64,000 bases of DNA from Semisulcospira habei (lineage: Eukaryota; Mollusca; Gastropoda; Semisulcospiridae). Location: assembly GCA_036245525.1 (NCBI GenBank), contig BTPG01000002.1, positions 169,185,528 to 169,249,527 of the forward strand, given 5' to 3'. Each line of letters opens with the position of its first letter. The stretch's first letter is position 1. The notes below the pieces were generated by a model. The model was given only the letters and a program-made list of their open reading frames with translations, was not told the DNA's origin and ran no database searches. The position numbers and the translations under genes were made by a program. Shown here in pieces: positions 1 through 10,960 of this stretch.

Positions 1-96
1 TGTCATGAAATCTGCAGAGGCCAACTCTCACATTGGTTCCTGTCTGCAACACAGTGCACGAGACAATCTTTCAGTTTGCCAACAAAACTGTCTTCA

Positions 97-270
97 GAGA
101 ATAACCCAAAAAAGAAAGAACACGTTTAGCAATGACAAGTTTCAACGCAGTTGTGTTGTAACTGTCTTTTCTAAGCGTGTTTCTTTTTTCGTTGCACTTT
201 CCTTCTTCTCTGCATTTTACACGCTTGGCAGTCACCTTTTTTGTATGAAAACCGTCTTCAGCCTTTCTTT
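97..270. mobile_element. HP-S palindromic element, degenerate copy
   Basis: The left arm (AACACGTTTAGCAATGACA) is answered by GTCTTTTCTAAGCGTGTTT about 60 bases later. The segment ending in ACACGCTTGGCAGTCACC follows, as in the other HP-S copies. Arms are diverged and the centre is short. No coding capacity. Confidence 0.7.
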
Positions 271-394
271 GGGATAATCTCTGGTTTTGGTCTATGGAGA
301 GACATCAATTTCTGATAACGCTGACAGAATAAGAGGGGGGAAAAAACAACATCTGCAGCCGACATGTCATAATAAAACCTCGCGGTATGGGTCA

Positions 395-569
395 TTAACC
401 CTTTCAGCGCCAACACCCTACAGCAGGAGATGATTGACCATGATAATTCAAGGGTAGTGCCAGATTATCTTGGCGCCTTCAGGCACCAAGCTAATCTGGC
501 ACTACCCTTGAATTATCATTTAACACTTACAAAAATCGGCATATGCGCTCAAGGCGCTAAAAGGGTTAA
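395..569. mobile_element. HP-A palindromic element flanked by TTAA
   Basis: TTAA at 395-398 and 566-569 brackets an element that starts CCCTTTCAGCGCC and ends GGCGCTAAAAGGG. The centre is a long hairpin with arms around TAGTGCCAGATTA. TTAA target duplication and CCC ends suggest a non-autonomous element of the piggyBac type or another TTAA-specific group (inference). Confidence 0.75.
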
Positions 570-835
570 AGGTTTTATCAGTTCTGTGATTAGATTTGAC
601 TTCATGAATGTCCGTGACAATCTGGTTGCTTTCGCCATTCTGTTGACAAGTTTGTGAACCGAGCCAGTTCATGAATCGAGCCGGTTGAGAATAGATGCTT
701 CCAGATTCCGGATTGAACAAAAATAATTAGCAAACACTACTCGGAATCTCTGCCGCTTGCAGGTAAACCGGATAGTTTGTCGATTGTGGTTTTTTTTTTA
801 AATTATTGTATTACGTTGTATATTTCGCTTTCACC
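570..835. other. Non-coding, nothing recognised
   Basis: No long open frame, hairpin or repeat was recognised apart from a short T tract near 792-800. Confidence 0.5.
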
Positions 836-2281
836 AAAAACAAGATGAGGATTTCATCCCAAAGTCTACTGAGCGTCAGCAAGACATGTGATATGCAAAG
901 CCGTTTTGGACGTTTCAGCTTTTGATGCAGTGTCAAGATTGGCGATGATTTTTGCCAAGTATTATGCCGACAGTGTCTATTCCAAAGTTATTTTGGAAGG
1001 GCTTGACGATTCAAGTTTCTGACAAAAATGTTGTTTGGAGCTCACGTGCCGTTTTTTCTTTTAGGAACATTCAGAGTTGTTCATATTTTTAAGCGTATCC
1101 TTCTGATCCATTTCCCGGCTCTCTAAGCCAACCTCTGATAAACACACGCCGGCGCACACGACAAATAAAGACGGACACACGGCGCTTCCCGCCATTAGTA
1201 CGTTCTGTGGGCTGGAGTAACGACCGGACTATCATTCTGAAAAAGACGAATAGCGCGAGCAGCACAAAATGGTGTCACGCTATAAGCTTCATGTCATGGC
1301 ATCGCTGGTCTCACGACGCCGTGTACACTGACGAATTTGATGTTTCACGTCACTCATCCGAAAGACACTCAGCCTCTTCCAGAGCTGACTGTTTTGTTCC
1401 ACACAGCCTCTTCCAGGGCTGACTGTTTGATGGGAGTAACTTGAATACTCGTGACTCCAAAACTTGCAAAAATGAATTTATTATTATTGAAAATGTTGAA
1501 GAGGAACGACGCTGGATTACGAACTCATTCAATATCTCCCTTTAATCTCCCCCCCCCCTCCCCCCCCCCACCCCGCCCTCCCCGCCTGACCCGCACGGCA
1601 ATGGCACACACACACACAAACGGCAGAATGGCACACACAAACACAGATGGCAGACCGAACACGGCGCTTCCTACCAGTTAGGCTGACGTAGCCACGGCCA
1701 TTTTGAAGAATAAGGTGGAATGGCCCATGCCCACAAAGCCTCTTCTGTTTGAGCTTGCATGCATATTCCACCATTTCCACAATACGTTCGCAAATATCAG
1801 ATACAAAAATTGAGAGACTGTCTTCCTAAATGAAGGAGAATATTGTGCCATGCCAGCTCCTGCACATGTAAAACGGCACTGACGTGCTGGTGACTTGCGT
1901 CAATTAGGAACATTGTATAAAACACTGACGCGTTTGGTGCTTTTACGTCACCGTCACTGTTTGGTTCTTCTGATGAAATCAAGGAGTCTTACTTTTGACA
2001 TTTTTTCCGCATTGAACATTTATTTTCGAAAAAGCTGAAGAGGTACAAAGCTGGCTAACAAACTCATCCAATGTCTTTAATCAAACTAGCCACATACAAA
2101 ATTTCAAGTGCATATAATCAAAATTGCGAACTCTAATCTGGGTCAACCGACTATATATAAACGGTCTTTTATGTCTTCACTGAGACATCTAATTATAAAA
2201 TGCTCCGAGGCTCTCTTAGCCACCCCTTGAATAAAGTATTTCAAGCTTGTACGTACATCAGTATCTGAGCGGATTTTCGTG

Positions 2282-2364
<83 letters not shown>

Positions 2365-2590
2365 ACGTGCGTGCGCGCACGCGCACGCACATACGGCCTT
2401 TGGCGCCAAATTTACGTTCAGCAACGAGGTTAGAGTGGCTAGACGTGACGTCATTTTTATCTTGTTACTTCTTTGCGGCGAGACCATGAGCCCCGCCCGC
2501 CTGTTATGTCCTTTGCATTCTACGGAACGCGCGCCGACCAGCTCCATCCTAAAGTCTACCTTATTTTTAATACGGTAGACAAAAATGGAC
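836..2590 (+). repeat. Left copy of a long inverted repeat block
   Basis: Three stretches match, in reverse complement, the block at 56590-59062: about 836-1360 (including a shared stretch around GACGGACACACGGCG), parts of 1480-1560, and 2040-2590 (including AAAATGACGTCA read on the minus strand). Within this copy the segments 1180-1560 and 1670-2110 also resemble each other, so the block contains a diverged tandem duplication. Cytosine runs (1549-1570) and a (CA)n tract (2285-2357) lie inside. No conserved protein was seen. Confidence 0.65.
2285..2357. repeat. (CA)n microsatellite
   Basis: Uninterrupted CA dinucleotides, followed by a GTGCGTGCGCGC transition region. The reverse-strand Val-Cys frames here are artefacts of the repeat. 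Confidence 0.95.
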
Positions 2591-2591
2591 A

Positions 2592-3108
2592 AAAGACAGT
2601 AAGTACATTTTCGTGAAATTTACATGGTAATGCAGGGAAAAGCTCACTTTTCAAACTGGACTTTTTCACAGTGCGCAAAGGTCAAAGTCGGCCGATAGCC
2701 TTTGCGCATTGGGGTGACTTGCTTAGCCTCTGTCTTCAAAGGAGGCGGAAACAACGAGATGTTGTGTGTACTTCAGGTCAGATTCCAGAGTCACTCTTAG
2801 GCAAATCAATCAACCCAGTTGATGTTCGCACGGTCAGACTCAACCTTTGTGCATACGGCCAAGAAACTGAAACATGAAACTGAAACATTTAAGTGCGCGA
2901 TGTGAGCGCCATTTTTTCAAACATCAACGGGTTTTTTTTTTTTTTTTTTTTTTTTTTTGCTTTTCTTTTTTTTTTTTTATCGCAGCAGATCGCCAGCCAA
3001 CGACAAGTACATTGTTCAGAGTGCATGACGCCGTAAATGAGTCATGTACTCTGTGCAGTTATGTACTTGTAGTGGGCTGATGATCTGGTGCCATGAGAAT
3101 GCGGTCAG
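2592..3108. other. HP-F-like palindrome remnant and T-rich tract
   Basis: A degenerate HP-F arm (GACAGTAAGTACATTTTCGTG) at 2594-2614 faces weak complementarity ending near 2690. A T run spans 2932-2958 and a second 2966-2979. Nothing coding was recognised. Confidence 0.4.
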
Positions 3109-3402
3109 TTAACCTATTTAAACCCACGGCCACATTTCCCACAGCCACATTTTCCCTAGCCACATTTCCCACCTTTTGAGGTGCCACTTGACGACTATGT
3201 ACCAGTTGCAGGCGATGAATCGACTATGATATAATTCAATGGTAGTGCCAGATTAGCTTGGCACCTGATGGCGACCATGCTAATTCAATGGTAGCGCTAG
3301 ATTTGCTTGGCGCCATTAGGCGCCAAGCTAATCTGGCACTACCATAGAATTAGCATGGTCGATCTATCTGCTGCTGTAGTTTGTCGGGGCTAGATGCGTT
3401 AA
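3109..3402. mobile_element. HP-A element with internal duplication
   Basis: TTAA copies lie at 3109-3112 and 3399-3402. The hairpin core occurs one and a half times: a first left arm (GGTAGTGCCAGATTAGCTTG) ends abruptly and a second, complete hairpin follows from about 3270 to 3360. This suggests a partial duplication or a template switch inside the element. It ends 20 bases before the truncated 5' LTR. Confidence 0.75.
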
Positions 3403-3422
3403 GAGATCTATCCTCAAGAGAC

Positions 3423-4110
3423 AGTTTAGTCCGGAACGTTCTAGAAGGGTCGCACTGTCTGGTGGCCTCGTACGTGTCACGTCGGTTAATTGGCTACACT
3501 TCGCAACATTTTCGCTACTTTTTGTTTTCCTGTGCGCAGCCTTTATTTTGTTTTGGAAATGTTCTCGGAGCTACCAGGTGATAGGGATACCATACTTTTA
3601 TGTGTCTTAATTATACGCTAGAATTTAGAGCTGAAGTGAGCAGCCGAGTTTTTGTAGCCTGTTATTTTTTTTTGGAAAGTTTATGTTAATGAGCTTCGGC
3701 TGCGTGTTTCGTTCTGATTGGTTGCGTTGTATGATTTCCGTAGAAGATTCTGGATTTTCGTAGTATATATAAGGAGGGCGCTGGGAAAGCCCGTGCGTAC
3801 ATTGTCTTGCTTTGTCAGTTGTAGAGACACGTAGTTTATTGCGAGAGACGCTGTGTATGAGAAACTTTGTGTCGCAGTGTGGACATCGCAGAAGAGACTT
3901 TGTATCAGTAGTTTGTGCATTTGAAAGTGCATTACTGTGTGGATATCGCATCGCTGAATTAAATATTGTTGGAACTGTTACTCCAGTATTGTCTACATCC
4001 TTAAGCCACGTGTGACGGACTGCAGCTGAACGAGGTTTACTTTAAAGAACTCTACGTGTGTGCGCTTGGTGTAGTTTTCATTTCTACGACCAAAATTCCA
4101 CCACGTAACA
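3423..4110 (+). repeat. 5' LTR of a Ty3/gypsy-type retrotransposon, truncated
   Basis: This matches the 3' LTR (7690-9144) almost base for base from GTCCGGAACG to the terminal CCACGTAACA at 4110. It lacks the first ~154 bases that the 3' LTR has, and has two short deletions of about 11 and 9 bases near 3537 and 3568. TATATATAAG at 3764-3773 is a plausible TATA box and ATTAAA at 3958-3963 a plausible polyadenylation signal; both are present in the other LTR. It carries a single TTAA (about 4001-4004) where the 3' LTR has a 731-bp insertion, so it serves as the empty-site control. Confidence 0.9.
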
Positions 4111-4113
4111 TTT

Positions 4114-4131
4114 TGGCGACACCGACGAGAT
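4114..4131 (+). promoter_or_regulatory. Candidate primer binding site
   Basis: TGGCGACACCGACGAGAT begins three bases after the LTR end, where LTR retrotransposons carry a sequence complementary to a tRNA 3' end (normally starting TGG). The tRNA was not identified. Confidence 0.5.
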
Positions 4132-4192
4132 CTCTTCAGTTGGTTCAGTGGAAAGGGTAGCAGGAGAAAACAGCCAGCAGTGAAAAGCAGAG

Positions 4193-7100
4193 ATGGCGAC
4201 ATCGGAAATGGAGACATTCCTGAAAATTGGAAAGGAATGTGGACTCGAAGGAGCTCAACTCCTCGAGTTTGTAAAGGAGAGAGAAGAAAAAGAAGAAAAG
4301 AAACGAGAGAAAGAAGAAAAGGAGAAACTGGAAAGAGAAGAAAGAGCCAAAGAGCGCGAAATTAGGAAACTCGAAATTCAAGCAGAAGAGGCGGAGAGGC
4401 AGCGACAACACGAAATTCATATGAAGCAGATGGAGATAGAGGCACAGAGCCAGAGAACTAATGAAGAAACAGCATTAGCGAGCAGAGAACAAACAGCCCG
4501 TGCGCCAAAACTTCTACCTTTCATTGAAAATTCAGATAAGATGGACGCTTATCTGGAGTGATTCGAGCGCTTCGCAAATAGCAACAATTGGAAACAAGAG
4601 ACTTGGGCTATTAAACTGAGCGCACTTCTAACTGGTAAAGCGCTTGAATTTTACACCCGCTTACCAAGAGAAGAAGCCGAAGAATATACACAGTTGAAAG
4701 CCGCCCTGCTGAGACAGTATGACTTTACTGAAGAGGGTTACAGGCGACGATTTCGGAACTGCAAGCCTGAAGAAGGAGAAGCACCCGGCCTATTCATTGA
4801 GAGAATTAGAAGCTACCTGGAGAAATGGATAGAGCTGGCTGGTTTAAACAGAGAGTACCAGGACTTGTGTGACCTCATCATCAAAGAACAAGTTTTCAGC
4901 GCATGTTCTAAGGACCTGGCCGCCCACCTCAGAGAGCAAAAAGACCAGTCACTAAAGGCCTTGGCCGACTTCGCTCAAAGATACCTTGACGCTCACAACA
5001 TGAAGTTCGGGTCCAGTAAGCCACAGGGTGTGTCTGCACCAGCAGAGGAAATCCACAATGTCAGAGACACCCCGAGATACAAGCCGGTGGAGAACCTGAC
5101 ATGTTTTCTCTGTGGAAAGAAAGGTCACAAAGCGATACGGTGTCCTTCTAAAGATGTTCCCCGAGGCGACAACATCAGAAGATCCAACCAAGATCGTGGG
5201 ATAGCAGGCAGAAGCAGTACCACGTCTCAACACAGAGCTGCCGCTGTATTATCCAATGATGTGACGTCATCCAATGACTTTGAGTCTAGAGAAACGCGAG
5301 TGACACCAGAGCTGATTGAATCTTTCAAAAAGAATGGACGCATCCCAGTAGGTGATGGGGCTACATTTATACCAGTCTCAAACATCGCGCTGCCTGAGAA
5401 TGAAGTGCTGAACATGCCGGTGGTGTCAGGATTCGTCGGCGACACACCAGTGAGAGTGTTGAGATACACTGGTTGTAGCTGCATCATCGTGAGAGAGAAC
5501 CTAGTAGCTGAAGACCAGAAGCTACATGAGTGGACCACCCTCATTTTGGCTGACGGAACTGTAAGGATTATCCCCCTTGCCAAAGTCAGTGTCGACACCC
5601 CATACTTGACAGGAGAGGTGAAGGCGTTGTGCGTAAAGACGCCAGTCTACGACCTCATCATCGGAAACATTGATGGTGCCAGAAACGCAGACAATCCAGA
5701 TCCAGAGTGGAGACCTGAAATATGTTCTGTTACCACGAGAAGTCAAGCAAAGAAGAGTCACAAGACCATCCCTCTTAAAGTGGCGGACAACACGGAAGCA
5801 GCTGTCGTGAATAGGGACAGGCTGGTGGAGCTACAGAGAGGTCAAGACAAACCAAAATTGGTGGAATCGGTGCGTCTTGCTGATGACGAAAGACTAGACG
5901 ACGAGAACCTGTTTGACCTTAATGAACTCCGACACAAAGAGGATGTAGAAGATATCCAGTTCGGTCAGAATCTGACCCAGACTCAACGTGAAGAACTGCG
6001 CGTCCTGACTCAAGAGTTCGAGCATCGGTTTACACCTGACCCAGGGACAACAGACACCATCCTGCACGAGGTAAACCTGACGTCAAACGAGCCAGTTCAC
6101 AGCAAACCTTATCGTCTTCCTTATAACACGAGGGAAGAATTGAAAAAGGATATCAAGGAAATGCTGAGTCTGAATGTCATCAGAGAGTCCAAGTCACCAT
6201 ATGCATCCCCAGTTGTCATCGTGAAGAAACCAGATGGATCCAACCGAGTGTGTGTGGACTATCGCAGACTCAATAAACTAACAATCTTTGATCCAGAACC
6301 TATGCCCACAGCGGAAGAACTGTTCCAGAAGGTCAGTGGAGACCGATTTTTCTTCAAAATTGACCTAAGCAAAGGGTATGACAAATCAAGGTTGCAGAAG
6401 AAGATATCCCCGAGACAGCGTTCGTCACACCCGACGGTCATTGGGAGTTCCTGAAAATGCCTTTTGGTATGGTGAACAGTGGTGCCACATTAAAGAGAGG
6501 ACTGAAAAGGATCCTAGAAGATATGCAAAATGTGGTCTTTTACTGGGATGACATTTTGATCCATACCAAAACTTGGGGGGACCACCTCAAAGCCCTCAGA
6601 GAACTGTTCCAAAGACTGTCAGATGCGAATTTCACCATCCGTCCAAGCAAGTGTATTCTTGGGGCTGACAACATAGACTTCATTGGACATAAATTGAGCG
6701 AAGGTTTAAAGGGGCTACACGACGCCAACGTGCAGAAGATCAGGGATGCCCCGCGACCTACGACCAAGACGCAAGTCCGCTCATTTATGGGCTTGGCGAA
6801 CTACTACCGGGAGTTCATACCAAACTTTGCGGCAGTCACAGCACCCCTGACTGATTTGCTGAGGAAAGGACAACCTAACATAGTGAAGTGGGAAGATGCC
6901 CAAGAGCGAGCATTCCAGGCGGTTCGAGACATCCTAACCGAGAAGCCTGTTCTACACCTTCCTGACCCGTTGAAAACGTTATTCCTGAGAACAGACGCCT
7001 CCAACGAAGGAGTAGGTGCAGTCTTGATGCAAGAAGATAACGGAAAACTCCACCCAGTGAGCTACGCCAGCAAAAAGTTGACCAGAGCTGAGAGAAACTA

Positions 7101-7327
7101 CTCGACCATTGAGAAGGAGTGCCTAGCCATCATCTGGGGAGTAAGGCGATTCGAACTGTACCTTCTGGGAGTGCCATTTTTTCTCCAAACAGACCATCAA
7201 CTCTGCAAAGTTTACAAATTCTCGTATTATGAGATGGGCGATGTTCTTGCAGAATTTTGACATTAAACTACAGTCTATCAAGGGTTCACAGAATTTTGGA
7301 GCAGATTACCTGAGCAGAGCAGTTTAA
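4193..7327 (+). pseudogene. gag-pol polyprotein of a Ty3/gypsy-type retrotransposon, broken
   Basis: One frame from ATG 4193 reads a Lys/Glu-rich coiled-coil region (residues ~25-95), then a TGA at codon 123 (4559-4561). It resumes into a SCAN-like capsid region (about 4700-4990) and a perfect CCHC knuckle, CFLCGKKGHKAIRC (5102-5143). The protease motif reads RYTGCS, so the catalytic aspartate codon at 5465-5467 is tyrosine. Reverse transcriptase begins near 6095 (KPYRLPY, then YASPVVIVKKPDGS). The frame shifts near 6380 and continues with YWDD at 6541-6552 and the RNase H motif LRTDAS (Asp codon 6994-6996). It shifts again near 7200 and stops at 7325-7327 just after the ADYLSR motif. No integrase is present, either after RNase H or between protease and reverse transcriptase. 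SCAN-like gag and an end right after RNase H recall the Gmr1-like gypsy group, whose integrase lies upstream of reverse transcriptase (family knowledge). An internal deletion of integrase around 5840-5870 is inferred. Confidence 0.9.
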
Positions 7328-7521
7328 ATGAACGTTTCTGTGTCCAGAACATTTGTATGAAACATTTCGATGCTCAGGACTGTTTACAGGAACTGTGAGA
7401 CGTTTATTTTAATTTGATTTTTGATGTGAAGTTATATTTGTTTAGGGTTTTTGTGTAGGTTTACACAGCCACAACCGTATTTTTTTAAATTTGAGAAGAA
7501 ATGTTTGTGAAATTTCATTCT

Positions 7522-7535
7522 TAAGAGGGGGGTAA
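7522..7535 (+). promoter_or_regulatory. Polypurine tract before the 3' LTR
   Basis: AAGAGGGGGG immediately precedes the LTR start TGTTACG at 7536, the expected position for plus-strand priming. Confidence 0.75.
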
Positions 7536-9144
7536 TGTTACGATTGTGGTTGTGTTATCCTGTGAGAGCGTGCGTGTGTTGATCGTAGGTAACGATCCGT
7601 TGTTTATTTGAGCTATCACTGTTACGATTCACGTGCCTTTTTAGTAAGATTTTCTTTTGTTCGTGAGTAGAGCTGTTTTCGTTTTGTTAAGTTTTGTCCG
7701 GAACGTTCTAGAAGGGTCGCACTGTCTGGTGGCCTCGTACGTGTCACGTCGGTTAATTGGCTACACTTCGCAACATTTTCGCTACTTTTTGTTTTCCTGT
7801 GCGCGTGTATTGAGCAGCCTTTATTTTGTTTCGGAAATGTTCTCGTACTTTCTAGAGCTACCAGGTGATAGGGATACCATACTTTTATGTGTCTTAATTA
7901 TACGCTAGAATTTAGAGCTGAAGTGAGCAGCCGAGTTTTTGTAGCCTGTTATTTTTTTTTTTTTGTGGAAAGTTTATGTTAATGAGCTTCGGCTGCGTGT
8001 TTCGTTCTGATTGGTTGCGTTGTATGATTTCCGTAGAAGATTCTGGATTTTCGTAGTATATATAAGGAGGGCGCTGGGAAAGCCCGTGCGTACATTGTCT
8101 TGCTTTGTCAGTTGTAGAGACACGTAGTTTATTGCGAGAGACGCTGTGTGTGAGAAACTTTGTGTCGCAGTGTGGACATCGCAGAAGAGACTTTGTATCA
8201 GTAGTTTGTGCATTTGAAAGTGCATTACTGTGTGGATATCGCATCGCTGAATTAAATATTGTTGGAACTGTTACTCCAGTATTGTCTACATCCTTAAGGT
8301 AGCAGATACAGTGGGCAAAGGGCAGGGCAACATATGAGCAACGAAGAGCAAGGAGAAGGTGCAGGCTGGCACTGGAGGACCAGCAGGATGAAGCTGAAGG
8401 ATTTCCTTACTTGGCAGGGGGGTATTAGTGGACATAAGGTAGGATCATGTGCTGTTTTGTGTATTATTTTTCCTTCGCCGAAGTTTGCGAAATTTGCCAG
8501 GTATTGTTCATTTTTCCCACACTGTACTCACAAATATTAACCAATTACCATAATATTTGGTGTGCAGCTTCTTCATACCAATACCTAGCTATTGTCATAC
8601 CAAAATTAGTATAGCTGTTTTTGTTTTTTTGATATTAAATTTTTTAATTAACAAAATTACAAACTTGAAGTGTCAAATTTCATGTGCCTGTACAAAACAA
8701 ACAAATACTGATATAAAAATTCTGGTATGACAAAAGCTTCATTTTATGGTGTAGTTTAAAACTAAAAAAGAATTAAGGGGAAAAAAACAACTGTTTAGAA
8801 TTGGCACTGGCAAAAAGTTTGGGTTTTTGGGCCGTTGAAAATTTAGAATAAATTAGCATAATTAATTAAAATTAATATTAAAACTTTAAACTGTATCAAA
8901 CAAACATTTTTCCTAGTTGCAGACATGTCTCCTGCAATACCATGCCAAATTTCAAGCATGTAGCTTGAATATATCTCTTGTTAGAAAAATAAGAAAAAAT
9001 GAACCGTCCAGCCACCGTATCTGCTACCTTAAGCCACGTGTGACGGCCACTGCAGCTGAACGAGGTTTACTTTAAAGAACTCCGGCTACGTGTGTGCGCT
9101 TGGTGTAGTTTTCATTTCTACGACCAAAATTCCACCACGTAACA
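7536..9144 (+). repeat. 3' LTR, with a DNA element inserted
   Basis: It starts TGTTACG and ends CGTAACA, giving a 7-bp terminal inversion with TG...CA. Without the 735-base insertion (731-bp element plus one TTAA) it is about 874 bp. TATATATAAG (8057-8066) and ATTAAA (8251-8256) match the 5' LTR. It differs from the 5' LTR mainly by small indels, suggesting a fairly recent insertion. A target duplication cannot be tested because the left end is truncated. Confidence 0.92.
8294..9032. mobile_element. 731-bp DNA element flanked by TTAA inside the 3' LTR
   Basis: TTAA at 8294-8297 and 9029-9032 flanks an AT-rich insert that begins GGTAGCAGATAC and ends with its exact reverse complement; similarity continues for about five more bases. 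The other LTR has one TTAA at the same place, which proves insertion with a 4-bp duplication (or TA with an extra base of TIR, indistinguishable here). No transposase frame was seen, so it is non-autonomous. The superfamily is uncertain (piggyBac or Kolobok type). Confidence 0.9.
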
Positions 9145-9149
9145 AACGT

Positions 9150-9320
9150 ATGAAAGAAAATCCCAGCGAAGCAAGAAGCACGCTTAGAAAAGACAATATC
9201 AACACAATTTATTAATATACATTGTATTGTAATTGTCCATTTTTCTCTTTTTCGTTGGGATTTGTTTTAGGTATTTTACACGTTTGGCAGTCGCCTATCT
9301 TGGTCTGGTTCTAAAGATCG
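9150..9320. mobile_element. HP-S palindromic element, degenerate
   Basis: CACGCTTAGAAAAGACAATA with ACACAATTTATTAATA is followed by TTGTATTGTAATTGTCC and the trailing ACACGTTTGGCAGTCGCC. It begins within about 10 bases of the 3' LTR end. Confidence 0.65.
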
Positions 9321-9784
9321 CTCCCTATACTAATAATAAGAAGAATGCTAATCTCTGAAGAAAGTGTCATGCACTCTACACAAAGTTCTGTCGTTGGCTG
9401 TCCACTGGTGCATGTACCGCAAGGAGGAGTCAACGGATCACACTGGTCAGTGCTGGTACCTTACACTGGGATCACACTGGTCCCCTTGGTACCGTATATA
9501 CTGTATTCCAACGTTTGTCTCGCCTATGGTCTGTACTCAAGCTGCCCGTCTGGTACATATACCACAAGGAGCAGATCAAGGGATCTAATTCTTTGTCCAT
9601 CGCTGGATGATCCCCTTTGGTATGTAAATCTATCTACCAGCGATTGCCTCAACTTGGCCTTTAGTTTAAGCAAGTTGTCAGTATGTGATGTCTTAGTGCA
9701 AATGAAAGATCACGTTGTTTAAAGTTTCACGGAATATTAAAAAAAAAATTTAAACGCACCTTCCTGTTGTTGTTTTTTTCTTCT
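9321..9784. other. Non-coding, nothing recognised
   Basis: A 125-codon open frame (9345-9719) lacks any recognisable domain. It contains a repeated motif (TGGTACATATACC-like) giving internal similarity, so it is not called a gene. Confidence 0.4.
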
Positions 9785-9994
9785 TTCCTCACCCCAGCAC
9801 CGAAATCCTCAAATTTTGAAATTGCCCTCTGAAGGACTGTATTACAATTCTAGAGACAAATCGAGCATGATAGTCCAAGGGTGGTACCAAAATAGCTTGG
9901 CGCCTATGGGCGCCAAGCTATTCTGGCACCACCCTTGAACTATCATACTCGATATCCAGGTCTTGCTGTGGTGTATCGGGGCTGAATGAGTTAA
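9785..9994. mobile_element. HP-A element, second subfamily
   Basis: The hairpin runs from 9865 to 9953 with arms of the AGTTCAAGGGTGGTGCC type and ends GGGGCTGAATGAG-TTAA (9991-9994). The left TTAA is not preserved, so that boundary is approximate. Confidence 0.65.
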
Positions 9995-10040
9995 TGTTAC
10001 TGTTGTTGTGGGAACATTCTGCCCTAACGTCACCATGACT

Positions 10041-10048
<8 letters not shown>

Positions 10049-10083
<35 letters not shown>
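10049..10083. repeat. (TC)n microsatellite
   Basis: Short C run followed by TC dinucleotides. Confidence 0.9.
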
Positions 10084-10086
<3 letters not shown>

Positions 10087-10545
10087 TCTGTTACTGTTAT
10101 ATTTGTTGTAGTGTGTAACAAGGACAAGATTGAAAATAGGTCTGTGACCTAATCTTTTATCCTTGTAAAATAAACTTTCATTTTATTTCATTCCTCTCTA
10201 TGTTTTCTGTGTGTGCGCGCGCGATCTACTGTATCAGTCATCAGGTGTCTGTGCCGTGATCAGTTAACAGTGTGGTTTTCCATAAAGTGACGCAAGTGAG
10301 TCCAGCAAAACCGAGATAATCTCCTCTATGTCTTAAACCAAGCCGTCGGTCTGGCTTAAATGTCTGGTGGTTAACCCTCGCCCAGCCACCACAGCAGTAT
10401 GCAAAGGCCATAGGGCTTTCCGCGGGCCCACTTCGGCACGATAGCCTTTTGCGTCCTGGACCAAGTTGGGATCGAGCATCGCATTGTCACGATGTGTGTG
10501 AATGTTCCGTATTAAGTTCACTTTTTGCAATAAAAATATCGCTAC

Positions 10546-10764
10546 CCCATTGACTGCCAAGGAAAAAGTGGCCGCGATCCTTTGCTGCAAGAGACATAGA
10601 TATCTTCGTGAGTCCCCGCAGTTGCGGGGCTCATGAGGACCTGAGCCTCTTGTTTAAACCACTTTGTACCCATGCTCCCTGGACGGTTGGAATTCTTTGG
10701 GCGTTATATTAACACAGATTTTTTTAAAATGCCGTCTAAGTTAACTGGCAGTGAAGGGGTTATT
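10546..10764. mobile_element. HP-B palindromic element
   Basis: It starts CCCCATTGACTGCC and ends GGCAGTGAAGGGGTTA. The central hairpin at 10587-10652 has AAGAGACATAG on the left against CCTGAGCCTCTTG on the right, with GAGTCCCCGC at the tip. The outer TTAA is partly eroded. Confidence 0.7.
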
Positions 10765-10960
10765 GGTGGTTTCAGCAGTTCGCTCGGCGACAAAATTCTT
10801 AACCCTTATCATTCGGAATACACCAGTGTGTGAAATAAGTTTGACTAAAATAGTTCAAGGGCAGTGCCAGAATAGCTTGGCGCCTCTAGGCGCCAAGCTA
10901 TATTGGCACCACCCTTGAACTATAGCCATTGGTCTATATCCTTATCTGTAAGTACTATAA

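Noticed and set aside
7328..7535. Integrase or envelope gene between pol and the 3' LTR
   Set aside because: Only about 200 bases remain and all frames contain stops.
9345..9722. 125-codon open frame
   Set aside because: No start context, splice sites or recognisable domain; internally repetitive.
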